Shown here piece by piece: positions 46,099 to 55,999 of a DNA stretch of 64,000 nt (positions within the stretch are counted from its first letter, which is position 1; each line of letters begins with the position of its first letter). The notes under the pieces are model-generated. The model did not search any database, was not told where the DNA came from, and was given only the letters and a program-made list of their open reading frames with translations. The position numbers and the translations under genes were made by a program. The DNA lies in contig NZ_CP023439.1 of assembly GCF_002354895.1 (NCBI RefSeq), positions 3,720,001 to 3,784,000 on the forward strand, written 5' to 3'. The stretch is from Thauera sp. K11. GTDB lineage: Bacteria > Pseudomonadota > Gammaproteobacteria > Burkholderiales > Rhodocyclaceae.

Positions 46099-47433
46099 TT
46101 ACAGCACGTAGCGCGCGAGATCCTCGCGTTCGGCGAACACCTCGAGGCGGCCGTCGACGTAGGCGGCGTCGACGCGCACCGCGATTTCGCCGCTGCTGCG
46201 GCCGGCCTCGAACGAGACCTCCTCGAGCAGCTTTTCCACCACGGTGTAGAGCCGCCGCGCACCGATGTTCTCGGTCTTCTCGTTCACCTGGAAGGCGATC
46301 TCGGCGAGGCGGCGGATGCCGTCCGGCGCGAACTCGAGCTTCACCCCGTCGGTGGCGAGCAGGGCCTCGTACTGGCGCGTCAGACAGGCGTCGGTGCTGG
46401 TCAGGATGCGCTCGAAATCGTCCACCGACAGCGATTCGAGTTCGACGCGGATCGGGAAGCGCCCCTGCAGTTCGGGGATCAGGTCGCTCGGCTTGGACAG
46501 GTGGAAGGCACCGCTGGCGATGAACAGCACGTGATCGGTCTTGATCATGCCGTACTTGGTCGAGATCGTCGTGCCCTCGACCAGCGGCAGCAGGTCGCGC
46601 TGCACGCCCTGGCGCGACACGTCGGCGCCATGGGCGTCGGTGCGCGCGGCGATCTTGTCGACCTCGTCGAGAAAGACGATGCCGTCCTGCTCCACCGCCC
46701 GCACCGCCTCGGCCTTGATCTCGTCGTCGTTGATCAGGCGCGCGGCCTCCTCGTCGGCGAGCAGCTTGAGCGCCTCGCGGATCTTCAGCTTGCGCTGCTT
46801 CTTCTTGCCCCCGCCCAGGTTCTGGAACATGCCCTGGATCTGCTGGGTGAGTTCCTCCATGCCCGGCGGCGCGAAGATCTCCGCCTGCATCGACGGCGCG
46901 GCGACCTCGAGTTCGATCTCCTTGTCGTCGAGTTCGCCCTCGCGCAGCTTCTTGCGGAATTTCTGCCGGGTGGCCGAATCCTGCGGTTCCGGCTCGGCGT
47001 TGAAGCCGACCGGACGCGCCGGCGGCAGCAGCGCATCGAGCACGCGGTCCTCGGCGGCATCGAGCGCGCGGTCGCGCACCGTCTTCATCGCCCGCTCGCG
47101 GCCATCCTTGATCGCGATCTCGACCAGGTCGCGGATGATGGTGTCCACATCGCGGCCGACGTAGCCCACCTCGGTGAACTTGGTCGCCTCGATCTTGATG
47201 AAGGGCGCGTTCGCCAGCCGCGCAAGGCGGCGCGCGATCTCGGTCTTGCCGACGCCGGTGGGGCCGATCATCAGGATGTTCTTGGGCGTGATCTCGCTCC
47301 TCAGCGGCTCGGCCACCTGGGCGCGCCGCCAGCGGTTGCGCAGCGCGATGGCGACGGCCTTCTTGGCCCTGTCCTGGCCGACGATGTGCTTGTCGAGTTC
47401 GGAGACGATCTCCGGCGGGGTCATCTGGGTCAT
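46099..47433 (-). CDS. hslU: ATP-dependent protease ATPase subunit HslU
   Basis: A 444-residue AAA+ unfoldase: Walker A GPTGVGKT at 57-64, the pore-loop GYVG, Walker [11 protein letters not shown] near 258, sensor-2 region [20 protein letters not shown], and the C-terminal LARYVL that docks on HslV. It unfolds substrates for HslV. It begins 21 bases after hslV ends. Confidence 0.97.
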   Translation of the reverse strand: MTQMTPPEIVSELDKHIVGQDRAKKAVAIALRNRWRRAQVAEPLRSEITPKNILMIGPTGVGKTEIARRLARLANAPFIKIEATKFTEVGYVGRDVDTIIRDLVEIAIKDGRERAMKTVRDRALDAAEDRVLDALLPPARPVGFNAEPEPQDSATRQKFRKKLREGELDDKEIELEVAAPSMQAEIFAPPGMEELTQQIQGMFQNLGGGKKKQRKLKIREALKLLADEEAARLINDDEIKAEAVRAVEQDGIVFLDEVDKIAARTDAHGADVSRQGVQRDLLPLVEGTTISTKYGMIKTDHVLFIASGAFHLSKPSDLIPELQGRFPIRVELESLSVDDFERILTSTDACLTRQYEALLATDGVKLEFAPDGIRRLAEIAFQVNEKTENIGARRLYTVVEKLLEEVSFEAGRSSGEIAVRVDAAYVDGRLEVFAEREDLARYVL

Positions 47434-47454
47434 GTTTCTACCTTCGCGCCGGCT

Positions 47455-47991
47455 TCAGTCCAGCGTCTCGATGGTGTGGCACTGGTTGGTGTAGATGCAC
47501 AGGTCGCCGGCGATCGCGAGCGCCCTGGCCACCACGTCCTTCGGTTCGAGCTCGGTGTTCTCGACCAGCGCACGCGCCGCCGCCTGCGCATAGGCGCCGC
47601 CGCTGCCGATGGCGACGATGCCCTGCTCCGGCTCGAGCACGTCGCCGTTGCCGGTGATGACCAGCGAGTTGTCGCGGTCGGCCACCGCCAGCATGGCCTC
47701 GAGGCGGCGCAGCATGCGGTCGGTGCGCCAGTCCTTGGCAAGCTCCACCGCGCTGCGCAGCAGGTTGCCCTGATGCTTCTCGAGCTTGGCCTCGAAGCGC
47801 TCGAACAGCGTGAAGGCATCGGCCGTGCCGCCGGCGAAACCGGCCAGGATCTTGCCGCCGTAGAGGGTGCGCACCTTGCGCGCCGAAGCCTTGATGACGA
47901 TGTTGCCGAGGGTGACCTGGCCGTCGCCGCCGAGGGCGACGTGGTCACCGCGCCGCACCGACAGGATGGTGGTGCCGTGATACTGTTCCAT
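47455..47991 (-). CDS. hslV: ATP-dependent protease peptidase subunit HslV
   Basis: A 178-residue proteasome-beta-like peptidase: after a short pro-segment MEQYHG the mature N-terminus is the catalytic threonine of [15 protein letters not shown] and [14 protein letters not shown] are typical. It degrades proteins delivered by HslU. The STAS-protein gene lies 38 bases upstream on the same strand, so they may share a transcript. Confidence 0.97.
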   Translation of the reverse strand: MEQYHGTTILSVRRGDHVALGGDGQVTLGNIVIKASARKVRTLYGGKILAGFAGGTADAFTLFERFEAKLEKHQGNLLRSAVELAKDWRTDRMLRRLEAMLAVADRDNSLVITGNGDVLEPEQGIVAIGSGGAYAQAAARALVENTELEPKDVVARALAIAGDLCIYTNQCHTIETLD

Positions 47992-48029
47992 GAGCCTTTC
48001 CTTGCGGGATGTTCGGCCCGGCCGTACGC

Positions 48030-49211
48030 TCAGTCGCGCAGCGTGACATGGGCCACCTGGTCGACGTTCATGACACGCAGCAGGGCGCCGACCATGGCAT
48101 TGACGTTCTGCAGGGTGACCAGTCTACCCTGAGCGCGCAGCGTGGACAGAATGTTGAACAGCGTGCCCGCGCAAACGAAATCGATGCGCCGGAGGCGGGC
48201 GCAATCGACGATGATCGCGGTGCGCTCGGCACCGAAGGCCGCCAGTGCGCGCAGCGTGTCGTTCGACGCACCGGCCAGTTCGGCATCGAAACGGAACACG
48301 TCATCGGCGCCGGCATCCCCCGCCGGGACGGTCGCCGCGGCTGCCCGCCCCGCCGGCGCCTGCGCCGCGCGCCCTTCCCACGAGGGCGGCGACTCCTCGA
48401 AGGTCACCGCATAGTCGATGGCGAGGTTCTCGAAGCGCGCCTCGTCGGCGCCGTACTGCAGCAGGTCGAGCAGCAGCAACCACACGTCCCGCCCCTCGGC
48501 GCGGCCGGGCGCCGTCTGCCCGGCAAGGGAGTCGGCCAGCGGCCCGCAATTGAGCAGCGCAACCTTCACCCGATCGGCGGCCAGCGCGGCCAGGGCCTGG
48601 CGCAGCAATGCGCAGCCGGCCTCGTCGGCGCCGCGCACGCGGCCCAGGTCGATGCGGATCGCGCCGCTCTTGCGGCCGATGATGCCGATCTGCTGGAACT
48701 GCGCGGCGGCCTGCGCCGACAGCCTGCCCGACAGGTTGACCATGGGTGCGACGCCCGCGTCCCGGCGTTCGGCCTGCGGCGACAGATCGGCCCAGGGCGG
48801 CGGCGAGCGCTCGAAGTGCGTGGCGTAGTCGAGCACCCGCGCCTCGAAGCGCTGCTTCTGGCCGGTGAGGCGGTAGAGATCGAGCAGCATCAGCCAGAGC
48901 CCGTCGCCCGCGATCGTAGAGGGATCGTCGAGTGCCGCCTCGAGCGTCCGCTCGGCCTCGGCCACGTCGCCGTTCGCGTACAGCACGGCGGCCTCCTCGG
49001 CGGCGGCCCCCACCCCGGTTTCGCTCTCCTGCACTTCCACCATGCGCGCGACCTGGGCGAGCGCATGGCTGGCATCGATGCCGCCGAAGTTAAGCGACGA
49101 CAGCTCGGTGCGGGGCGGCTGCGACTCATCGGCACGATCGTCCGCGCCTGTGCCCGTTCCTCGCTGGGACGGGCCCGTGGGCGGCTTCTTGCCGAAGAAG
49201 GAAAGTACCAC
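48030..49211 (-). CDS. Tandem-module STAS domain protein
   Basis: A 393-residue cytoplasmic protein without enzyme motifs. It contains the same module twice: [20 protein letters not shown] then [14 protein letters not shown], and later [20 protein letters not shown] then [14 protein letters not shown]. Each is followed by a STAS-like beta-alpha domain (first: [15 protein letters not shown]; second: [26 protein letters not shown]). STAS domains bind nucleotides or partner proteins, as in anti-sigma-antagonists. The start is GTG at 49211 with AAGGA 7 bases upstream; the frame is open further. Function unknown; it precedes hslV. Confidence 0.8.
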   Translation of the reverse strand: MVLSFFGKKPPTGPSQRGTGTGADDRADESQPPRTELSSLNFGGIDASHALAQVARMVEVQESETGVGAAAEEAAVLYANGDVAEAERTLEAALDDPSTIAGDGLWLMLLDLYRLTGQKQRFEARVLDYATHFERSPPPWADLSPQAERRDAGVAPMVNLSGRLSAQAAAQFQQIGIIGRKSGAIRIDLGRVRGADEAGCALLRQALAALAADRVKVALLNCGPLADSLAGQTAPGRAEGRDVWLLLLDLLQYGADEARFENLAIDYAVTFEESPPSWEGRAAQAPAGRAAAATVPAGDAGADDVFRFDAELAGASNDTLRALAAFGAERTAIIVDCARLRRIDFVCAGTLFNILSTLRAQGRLVTLQNVNAMVGALLRVMNVDQVAHVTLRD

Positions 49212-49383
49212 TCTGAAGTCCTTCCGAATCGGCTCGTCTGAGCCCGATGACAATGCTGCCCCGAGGATAGCACTTGTCGAATCGACCTTGCGCGCCGCCC
49301 GCCGCAAGTCCTTACATCCTGAAAAGTTTGCGCGATGGGCTCCGTCCATGCTGCGGACGGCCAAGCTCGGCTAGAATGCTGCG

Positions 49384-49854
49384 ATGCACATCGACGACCC
49401 TGGCCGCAGTCCGACGTTGCCGGCTGCCGCGTGCGGAACCGGCAACGGGTTCCGCATGCCCGTGCGCGTCTATTACGAAGATACCGACGCCGCCGGGGTG
49501 GTCTACTACGCCAACTACCTGCGCTTCTGCGAGCGGGCGCGCACCGAATGGCTGCGCGCCCTGGGCTTCGAGCAGCAGGCGCTGCTGGCCGCCGAGGGCG
49601 TGGGTTTCGTGGTGCGTTCGGTGAGGGCCGACTACCTCTCGCCCGCGCGCCTGGACGACGGCCTGACCGTCGTGTCGTCGCTGGCCGGCCTGCGCCGGGC
49701 GAGCCTCGACTTCCGCCAGGAAATCATGCGCGACGACGAACGCCTGTTCGTCGCACATGTCGTACTCGCCTGCGTCGACTGGCGCCGCCAGCGGCCGGTG
49801 GCCATTCCCGCTGCAATGCAACAACGATTTCAAACGTACGCGATCCCAGCATGA
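49384..49854 (+). CDS. ybgC: Tol-Pal system acyl-CoA thioesterase YbgC
   Basis: A 156-residue hotdog thioesterase: VRVYYEDTDAAGVVYYANYLRFCERARTEWLR holds the catalytic aspartate (D in YEDTD) and the family signature. YbgC hydrolyses acyl-CoA and interacts with acyl-carrier protein; it is the customary first gene of tol-pal. Start 49384 gives an 18-residue N-terminal extension; 49456 is an alternative. A TAGAAT hexamer at 49372-49377 suggests transcription begins close to the start. It overlaps tolQ by 4 bases. Confidence 0.93.
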   Translation: MHIDDPGRSPTLPAAACGTGNGFRMPVRVYYEDTDAAGVVYYANYLRFCERARTEWLRALGFEQQALLAAEGVGFVVRSVRADYLSPARLDDGLTVVSSLAGLRRASLDFRQEIMRDDERLFVAHVVLACVDWRRQRPVAIPAAMQQRFQTYAIPA

Positions 49855-50525
49855 CCGTCTCCCACGACCTTTCGATCATCAGCCTGATCAGCCAGGCCAG
49901 CGTCCTCGTCCAGCTCGTCATGGCGCTGCTCGCCACGCTGTCGCTGGTGTCCTGGTACTGGATCTTCCGCAAGTGGTTCCAGATCCGCGCCGCCCGCGCC
50001 GAGACCGACAACTTCGAGCGCGATTTCTGGAGCGGGGCGGACCTCAACAAGCTGTTCGACGCGGCGACCTCGTCGCGCCACCAGACGGGCGGCATGGAAC
50101 GGATCTTCGAGGCCGGCTACCGAGAATTCTCCAAGCTGCGCAACAAGAGCCACGATCACAGCGCCACCATCGACGGCTCGCGCCGCGCGATGCGCGCGAC
50201 CTACCAGCGCGAGGTGGACGACCTCGAAGCCCATCTCGCCTTCCTCGCCTCGGTCGGTTCCGTGTCGCCCTACATCGGCCTGCTGGGCACCGTGTGGGGC
50301 ATCATGAACGCCTTCCGCGGCCTGTCCAACGTCAGCGCCGCCACCCTCAACCAGGTGGCGCCGGGCATCGCCGAGGCGCTGGTGGCCACGGCGATCGGCC
50401 TGTTCGCGGCGATCCCGGCGGTGGTCGCCTACAACCGCTTCGCCCACGACATCGACCGCATCGGCATCCGCTTCGAGAGCTTCATGGAGGAGTTCTCGAA
50501 CATCCTGCAGCGCAACCTGCGCTGA
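49851..50525 (+). CDS. tolQ: Tol-Pal proton channel subunit TolQ
   Basis: A 224-residue MotA/ExbB/TolQ protein: one N-terminal membrane helix (16-38) and two C-terminal helices (SVSPYIGLLGTVWGIMNAF and VATAIGLFAAIPAVVAYNRF). With TolR it uses the proton gradient to energise TolA. Starts overlapping the ybgC stop (ATGA). Confidence 0.96.
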   Translation: MTVSHDLSIISLISQASVLVQLVMALLATLSLVSWYWIFRKWFQIRAARAETDNFERDFWSGADLNKLFDAATSSRHQTGGMERIFEAGYREFSKLRNKSHDHSATIDGSRRAMRATYQREVDDLEAHLAFLASVGSVSPYIGLLGTVWGIMNAFRGLSNVSAATLNQVAPGIAEALVATAIGLFAAIPAVVAYNRFAHDIDRIGIRFESFMEEFSNILQRNLR

Positions 50526-50541
50526 GCGGCGGAAGACGACC

Positions 50542-50955
50542 ATGCGCCAGCGCCGCCTGATGAACCAGATCAACGTCGTGCCCTACATCGACGTGATGCT
50601 GGTGCTCCTCGTCATCTTCATGGTCACCGCGCCGATGATCCAGCCCGGCACGATCAACGTGCCCTCGGCCGACACCGTGTCGGCCCCGCCCGCCGAAGCG
50701 ATCGTCATCGAGGTCAAGCCCGACCGCAAGTACGGGCTGCACATGTCGTCGAGCGCCTCGTCGCGGCCGGTGACCGAACTCGAACTGCAGCGCGAGATCC
50801 GCAGCGCGCTGGCGAAGAACCCGGAACAGCCCTTCCTCGTGGCCGCCGACCGCAAGCTGGAATACCAGACGGTCATCGACGTGCTCGAGGCCGCGCGCGG
50901 CGCCGGCGTCACCAAGATCAGCCTGCAGACCCAGGGCGGCAGCACGGGCCGATGA
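50542..50955 (+). CDS. tolR: Tol-Pal proton channel subunit TolR
   Basis: A 137-residue ExbD/TolR protein: a single membrane helix with the functional aspartate in VVPYIDVMLVLLVIFMVTAP, and a periplasmic domain. It works with TolQ. Its last bases overlap the tolA start (ATGA). Confidence 0.96.
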   Translation: MRQRRLMNQINVVPYIDVMLVLLVIFMVTAPMIQPGTINVPSADTVSAPPAEAIVIEVKPDRKYGLHMSSSASSRPVTELELQREIRSALAKNPEQPFLVAADRKLEYQTVIDVLEAARGAGVTKISLQTQGGSTGR

Positions 50956-51784
50956 ACGAGCGCGCAGCACCCCCGCGCCGCGAGCCCCCTGGCAAGAGGG
51001 CCTCGGCCGCACTGACGGTGGCGGTCCACCTCGGCCTCGCGCTGTTCCTGTTCTTCGGCATCCGCTGGCAGAGCCAGCCGCCCGCCTCGCTCGAGGTGGA
51101 ACTGGCAAGCGCGCCGCAGCGCGCCGCCACGCCGGCCGAAACGCCCAAGCCGCCCCCCGGCCAGCCGAGCAGCCAAGACCGCAGCCCAGGCCCGAACCTC
51201 CGCCCGAACCCAAGGCGCAGCCCAAGCCCGAGATCGCGACCAAGGCGCCGGAGAAGAAACCCGAGCCGAAGCCGGAACAGAAGAAACCCGAGCAAAAGCC
51301 CGAACCCAGGAAGCCCGAGGCCAAGGCGGAGCCGCCCAAGCCGGCCCAACCGCCCCCGGAAGACTATCTGAAGCAGCAACTGGAGCAGGAGCGCAAGCGC
51401 GCCGAAGCCGCCCGCCGCGAAGAGCAGACCAGGCGGGAAGAGGACGCCCGCCTCGCAAACATGCTCAAGGCCGATGCCGCGCGCGCGTCCGCCGCACGCT
51501 CGCAGGGCGACTTCGACAAGTACAAGCTCGCCATCCAGCAAAAGGTGCGCGGCAACCTGCTGCGCCCGCCCGGGCTGAGCGGGAACCCCGAAGCGGTGTT
51601 CGAGGTCGATCAGCTTCCGTCCGGCGAAGTGCTCGCCATCCGGCTCAAGCGCTCGTCCGGCCTCCCGGCGCTCGACGACGCGATCGAACGCTCGATCCGC
51701 CGCTCCAGCCCGTTGCCGCTGCCCGAACAGCGCGATCTGTTCCAGCGCACCCTCGAACTGCGCTTCCGGCCGCTCGAGGACTGA
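50952..51784 (+). pseudogene. tolA: Cell-envelope protein TolA, interrupted by a -1 frameshift
   Basis: TolA is recognisable in two frames. From ATG 50952 the first frame gives the membrane helix ALTVAVHLGLALFLFFGI and the start of the Pro/Lys-rich domain (TPAETPKPPP), then runs into Arg/Ser-rich nonsense. The frame one base earlier carries the rest: a Pro-Lys-Glu stretch (EPKAQPKPEI onward), the helical domain (LKQQLEQERKRAEAARREEQ) and the C-terminal TonB/TolA domain to 51784 (VRGNLLRPPGLSGNPEAVFE, ending LRFRPLED). The switch fits a one-base loss in the C6 run at 51153-51158. It may be a sequencing error or a true mutation; neighbours tolR and tolB are intact. Confidence 0.85.
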
Positions 51785-51816
51785 AGCCAACCCTAGGATT
51801 TCATGGATATAATTCG

Positions 51817-53112
51817 ATGCCTCGCGCCCACGCCGTCACGCAGATGCCCGCCGCCCTCCGCCTCTTCATCCTTGCCGTCCTCGCCAGCCTGTCGCTGACG
51901 GCCCACGCGCAACTGTCGATCGAGATCGTCGGTGCCGGCGCCTCGCGCTACCCGGTGGTCATCCCCATCTTCGAGAACGAGAGCCAGTTGCCGCGCGGCG
52001 TCACCGACGTGGTGCGCGCCGACCTCGAGCGCAGCGGCCTCTTCAGCCTGATCAGCATCGGGCCGCAGCCCCTGCCCGAATCCGTGGTACCCGACCTCGC
52101 CGGCATCCGCGCCCGCGGCGCCGACGCGGTGCTGACCGGCTCCTTCGTGCCGCAGGGCGACGGCCGCTACCAGGTCAGCTTCCGCCTGTTCGACACCCAG
52201 AAACAGGCCGAACTGGGAGCGATGGCCTTGCCGATGGCGCCGGCGCAGAACCGCGCCACCGGCCACCGCATCGCCGATTTCGTCTATGAGAAGCTCACCG
52301 GCCAGCCCGGCTACTTCTCCACCCGCATCGCCTACGTGGTCAAGAGCGGCACCAACTACGAGCTGCAGGTCGCCGACGCCGACGGCATGAACGCCGCCAC
52401 CGCGCTGCGCTCCCGCGAGCCGATCATCTCGCCCGCGTGGTCGCCCGACGGCCAGCGCCTGGCCTACGTGTCGTTCGAGCAGAAGAAGCCGATCGTGTAC
52501 GTGCACACGCTCGCCACCGGCCAGCGCCGCGTGGTCGCCAACTTCAAGGGCTCGAACTCGGCGCCCGCCTGGTCGCCGGACGGCAACCAGCTCGCGGTGG
52601 TGCTGACCAAGGACGGCCTGTCGCAGCTCTACGCCCTCAATGCCGACGGTTCGGGCGTGCGCCGCCTGGCCAGTTCGTCGGGCATCGACACCGAGCCCGC
52701 CTGGGCCGCCGACGGCAACATCTACTTCACCTCGGACCGCGGCGGCAGCCCGCAGATCTACCGCGTGTCCGCCACCGGCGGCACGGCCCAGCGCATCACC
52801 TTCGACGGCGGCTACAACGTGACGCCGCGCCCGTCGCCCGACGGCCGCCAGCTCGCCTTCATCACCCGCAACAACGGTCGCTTCCAGGTCGCCGTGCAGG
52901 ACCTCGCCTCGAAGCAGACCACGATCCTCACCGATTCGGCTCGTGACGAATCCCCCAGTTTCGCCCCCAACGGCCGCATGATCCTCTACGCCACCGAAAG
53001 CGGCGGACGGGGCGTGCTCGCCGCGGTGTCGTCGGATGGGCGGGTGAAACAGCGCCTGACGGTGCAGGCTGCCGACGTCCGCGAACCCGCCTGGGGTCCG
53101 CAGGTCCGGTAA
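51817..53112 (+). CDS. tolB: Tol-Pal system periplasmic propeller protein TolB
   Basis: A 431-residue protein (or 422 if starting at 51844): signal peptide ending TAHA, N-terminal domain, then a six-bladed propeller visible as repeated SPDG/WSPDG motifs (PAWSPDGQRLAYV, PAWSPDGNQLAVV, PRPSPDGRQLAF). TolB binds Pal. A TATAAT at 51808-51813 lies right before the first ATG; if it is a promoter, the second start (51844) would be used from that transcript. Confidence 0.95.
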   Translation: MPRAHAVTQMPAALRLFILAVLASLSLTAHAQLSIEIVGAGASRYPVVIPIFENESQLPRGVTDVVRADLERSGLFSLISIGPQPLPESVVPDLAGIRARGADAVLTGSFVPQGDGRYQVSFRLFDTQKQAELGAMALPMAPAQNRATGHRIADFVYEKLTGQPGYFSTRIAYVVKSGTNYELQVADADGMNAATALRSREPIISPAWSPDGQRLAYVSFEQKKPIVYVHTLATGQRRVVANFKGSNSAPAWSPDGNQLAVVLTKDGLSQLYALNADGSGVRRLASSSGIDTEPAWAADGNIYFTSDRGGSPQIYRVSATGGTAQRITFDGGYNVTPRPSPDGRQLAFITRNNGRFQVAVQDLASKQTTILTDSARDESPSFAPNGRMILYATESGGRGVLAAVSSDGRVKQRLTVQAADVREPAWGPQVR

Positions 53113-53161
53113 GTTGGTTGTTCCCCCCCTGTCATCACCAAAACAAGTTGGAGTTGCATCC

Positions 53162-53686
53162 ATGAAGAAGCTCGCTCTGCCCATCCTCCTGTCCGTGCTG
53201 CTGGCCGCGTGCTCGAGCACCGGTCCTGAAGCCACTACTGGTGCCAAGGTCGAAGACCGCACCGGCGGCGGTCCCGGCGTCGCCACGGTGAACGCCGGCA
53301 GCCCGTCCGGCTCCGGCATCGCCGCACTGACCGATCCGAACAACATCCTGTCCAAGCGCAGCGTGTATTTCGACTTCGACAGCTTCGTCATCAAGTCCGA
53401 AGCCAAGCCGCTGATCGAAGCCCATGCCCGTTTCCTGGTGCAGAACCCGCAGATGAAGATGCTCATCCAGGGCAACACCGACGAGCGCGGCAGCCGCGAA
53501 TACAACCTGGCGCTGGGCCAGAAGCGTGCCGACGCGGTCAAGCAGGCGCTGCTGCTGCTGGGTGCCAAGGAAGGCCAGACCGAATCCGTCAGCCTCGGCG
53601 AGGAGAAGCCGCGCTGCGAGGAAGCGTCCGAGTCTTGCTTCGCCCAGAACCGTCGCGGCGACATGCTGTACTCCGGCGAGTTCTGA
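53162..53686 (+). CDS. pal: Peptidoglycan-associated lipoprotein Pal
   Basis: A 174-residue lipoprotein: lipobox LLAAC with C17, then an OmpA-like peptidoglycan-binding domain (VYFDFDSFVIKSEAKPLIEAHARFL, GNTDERGSREYNLALGQKRA). It links the outer membrane to the wall. Start 53162 begins the lipoprotein signal; AAGTTGGAG precedes it. Confidence 0.96.
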   Translation: MKKLALPILLSVLLAACSSTGPEATTGAKVEDRTGGGPGVATVNAGSPSGSGIAALTDPNNILSKRSVYFDFDSFVIKSEAKPLIEAHARFLVQNPQMKMLIQGNTDERGSREYNLALGQKRADAVKQALLLLGAKEGQTESVSLGEEKPRCEEASESCFAQNRRGDMLYSGEF

Positions 53687-53687
53687 C

Positions 53688-54440
53688 ATGAAGCGCCTCC
53701 TGCCGCTGGCAGCGCTGCTCGCAGTGTCATCGGCCGGACCCGCCCAGGCGGGTCTGTTCGATGACACCGAGGCCCGGCGCCAGATCACCGAAATGCGTCA
53801 GGAGCTCGAAGGCCGCATCGACACCACGAGCCGCGGCCAACTCGAGCTTGCGAACCAGAACGAGCAGTTGCGTGCCGAGGTGGCCCGCCTGCGCGGCCAG
53901 CTCGAAGTGCTGATGAACGAAGTCGAGAACCTCGGCGCACGCCAGCGCGACTTCTACGTCGACCTCGACAGCCGCCTGCGCAAGATCGAATCCGCAGCCG
54001 CCGCGGCATCCGCGCCTGCAGCCGCCACGGCGCCCGGCACCGCCCCCGCCGCCGCGCCCGCCGATCCCGGAGCGGAATCGGCCGACTACGAAGCCGCGCT
54101 GAACCTGCTCAAGCAGGGCAAGAACAAGGAAGCGCTCGGCGCGTTCGAAAACCTCCTCGCCCGCTACCCGTCCGGCAGCTTTGCGCCCGGTGCCCACTTC
54201 TGGGCGGGCAACTCCGCCCTGCAGGCCAAGGACGTCGCTTCGGCGACCAAGCACTTCAACTCCGTGCTCAACAAGTGGCCCGGCGACCCGAACGCGCCCG
54301 ACGCGATGCTGGGCCTGGCCAACAGCCAGCAGGCGATGGGCGACGCGAAGACCTCGCAGCGCACGCTGCAGCAACTGGTCGATCGCTATCCGCAGAGCAA
54401 CGCGGCAAAGATCGCCAAGCAGCGCCTGGGGACGCGCTGA
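53688..54440 (+). CDS. cpoB: Cell-division coordinator CpoB (YbgF)
   Basis: A 250-residue periplasmic protein: signal peptide ending PAQA (residue 21), a coiled coil at about 30-110 (QLELANQNEQLRAEVARLRG), an Ala/Pro linker and three TPR units in the C-terminal half (ADYEAALNLLKQGKNKEALGAFENLL). It coordinates wall synthesis and Tol-dependent constriction. Starts one base after the pal stop. Confidence 0.95.
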   Translation: MKRLLPLAALLAVSSAGPAQAGLFDDTEARRQITEMRQELEGRIDTTSRGQLELANQNEQLRAEVARLRGQLEVLMNEVENLGARQRDFYVDLDSRLRKIESAAAAASAPAAATAPGTAPAAAPADPGAESADYEAALNLLKQGKNKEALGAFENLLARYPSGSFAPGAHFWAGNSALQAKDVASATKHFNSVLNKWPGDPNAPDAMLGLANSQQAMGDAKTSQRTLQQLVDRYPQSNAAKIAKQRLGTR

Positions 54441-54444
54441 CCGC

Positions 54445-55143
54445 ATGCACGACACTGCCGCGGCAGACGCCGCTGCCCCCCTTGCCGGCGCCGCCCCACC
54501 GGACGCCAGGCTGCGCATCACCGAGATCTTCGCCTCGCTGCAGGGCGAATCGACCCGGGTCGGCCTGCCCACCGTGTTCGTGCGCCTCACCGGCTGTCCG
54601 TTGCGCTGCACCTGGTGCGACACCGCCTACGCCTTCCATGGAGGCGAAACGCGTACGCTCGAATCCGTGCTCGCCGAGGTGGCGGACCACGGCCTGCGCC
54701 ACGTCTGCGTCACCGGCGGCGAACCGCTGGCGCAGAAGGGCTGCCTGTCCTTGCTGGGCGCGCTGTGCGACGCCGGCTACTCGGTGTCGCTCGAGACCAG
54801 CGGCGCGCTCGCGGTCGGCGCCGTCGACCCGCGCGTGTCGCGCATCATGGACCTGAAGGCGCCCGGCTCCGGCGAGGCCGGCAAGAACCTCTACGCCAAC
54901 ATCCCGCTGCTGGACGCGAACGACGAGATCAAGATCGTGCTCGCCGACGAGGCGGACTACGCGTGGGCGAAGCAGCAGATCGCCGAACACGACCTCGCGC
55001 GCCGCTGCACCGTCCTGCTGTCGCCGGTCGCGGGAGCCCTGGGCCCTGCCACGCTCGCCGGATGGATCGTGCGCGACCGGCTGCCGGTGCGCTTCCAGTT
55101 GCAATTGCACAAGATCCTGTGGAGCGACGCCCGCGGGCGCTGA
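54445..55143 (+). CDS. queE: 7-carboxy-7-deazaguanine synthase QueE
   Basis: A 232-residue radical-SAM enzyme with cluster cysteines C51, C55 and C58 (CPLRCTWC) and a GGE motif in VTGGEPLAQ. It converts 6-carboxytetrahydropterin to 7-carboxy-7-deazaguanine in queuosine synthesis. It begins 4 bases after cpoB, so it probably shares the tol-pal transcript, an arrangement common in proteobacteria. Confidence 0.95.
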   Translation: MHDTAAADAAAPLAGAAPPDARLRITEIFASLQGESTRVGLPTVFVRLTGCPLRCTWCDTAYAFHGGETRTLESVLAEVADHGLRHVCVTGGEPLAQKGCLSLLGALCDAGYSVSLETSGALAVGAVDPRVSRIMDLKAPGSGEAGKNLYANIPLLDANDEIKIVLADEADYAWAKQQIAEHDLARRCTVLLSPVAGALGPATLAGWIVRDRLPVRFQLQLHKILWSDARGR

Positions 55144-55269
55144 CCGGCTTCCCGTCCATTCCGGCGGCGGCGATGCCCCGCGGGCACGGCGCGTGCATGG
55201 AGCGTAGATCGCCCGGCCCCGCCGCATCCCGGTTCCGGTCCCCGCGGGAAGCACAACGAAAGGTTTGCC

Positions 55270-55959
55270 ATGACCACGATGTCCCAAGCCAAACGCGCAG
55301 TCGTCCTGCTGTCGGGCGGACTCGACTCCGCCACCTGCCTCGCCATCGCGCGCGACATGGGTTTCGAGGCCTATGCGCTGTCGGTGGCGTACGGCCAGCG
55401 CCACGCCGCCGAACTCGCCGCCTCGCGGCGCGTCGCCGCCGCGCTGGGTGCGACGGCGCACCGCACCGCCAGCGTCGACCTCGGCCAGTTCGGGGGCTCG
55501 GCCCTCACCGACGCCTCCATCGCGGTGCCGGAAGATGGCGCCGGCGACGGCATCCCGGTGACCTACGTGCCGGCGCGCAACACCGTGATGCTGTCGATCG
55601 CGCTGGCCTGGGCCGAGGTGCTAGGCGCGCACGACATCTTCGTCGGCGTCAATGCGGTGGACTACTCCGGCTACCCGGACTGCCGCCCCGCCTTCATCGA
55701 AGCCTTCGAGAACATGGCCAACCTCGGCACCAAGATCGGCGTCGAAGGCGCCCGTATCCGCATCCATGCACCGCTGATCACGCTCTCCAAGGCCGACATC
55801 ATCCGCCGCGGCCTCGCACTGGGCGTCGACTACGGCCTCACCGTCACCTGCTACCAGGCCGACGAGCGGGGACGGGCCTGCGGCCGCTGCGAGGCTTGCC
55901 GCCTGCGCGCCGCAGGCTTCGCCGCAGCCGGCGTGCCCGACCCCACCCCCTACAAGTAG
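55270..55959 (+). CDS. queC: 7-cyano-7-deazaguanine synthase QueC
   Basis: A 229-residue PP-loop enzyme: SGGLDS at residues 15-20 and four zinc cysteines C194, C204, C207 and C210 near the end. It makes preQ0 from the QueE product. The start at 55270 has GAAAGG upstream. The 126-base gap from queE contains no clear terminator. Confidence 0.96.
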   Translation: MTTMSQAKRAVVLLSGGLDSATCLAIARDMGFEAYALSVAYGQRHAAELAASRRVAAALGATAHRTASVDLGQFGGSALTDASIAVPEDGAGDGIPVTYVPARNTVMLSIALAWAEVLGAHDIFVGVNAVDYSGYPDCRPAFIEAFENMANLGTKIGVEGARIRIHAPLITLSKADIIRRGLALGVDYGLTVTCYQADERGRACGRCEACRLRAAGFAAAGVPDPTPYK

Positions 55960-55999
55960 GCAGCACCGCCCCGACCGGGCCCTTCGCCGCGAGGCAATC

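Noticed and set aside
50952..51371. A separate 139-residue Arg/Ser-rich protein at the start of tolA
   Set aside because: Its first 65 or so residues are TolA; the rest is out-of-frame TolA sequence, so a frameshift explains it better.
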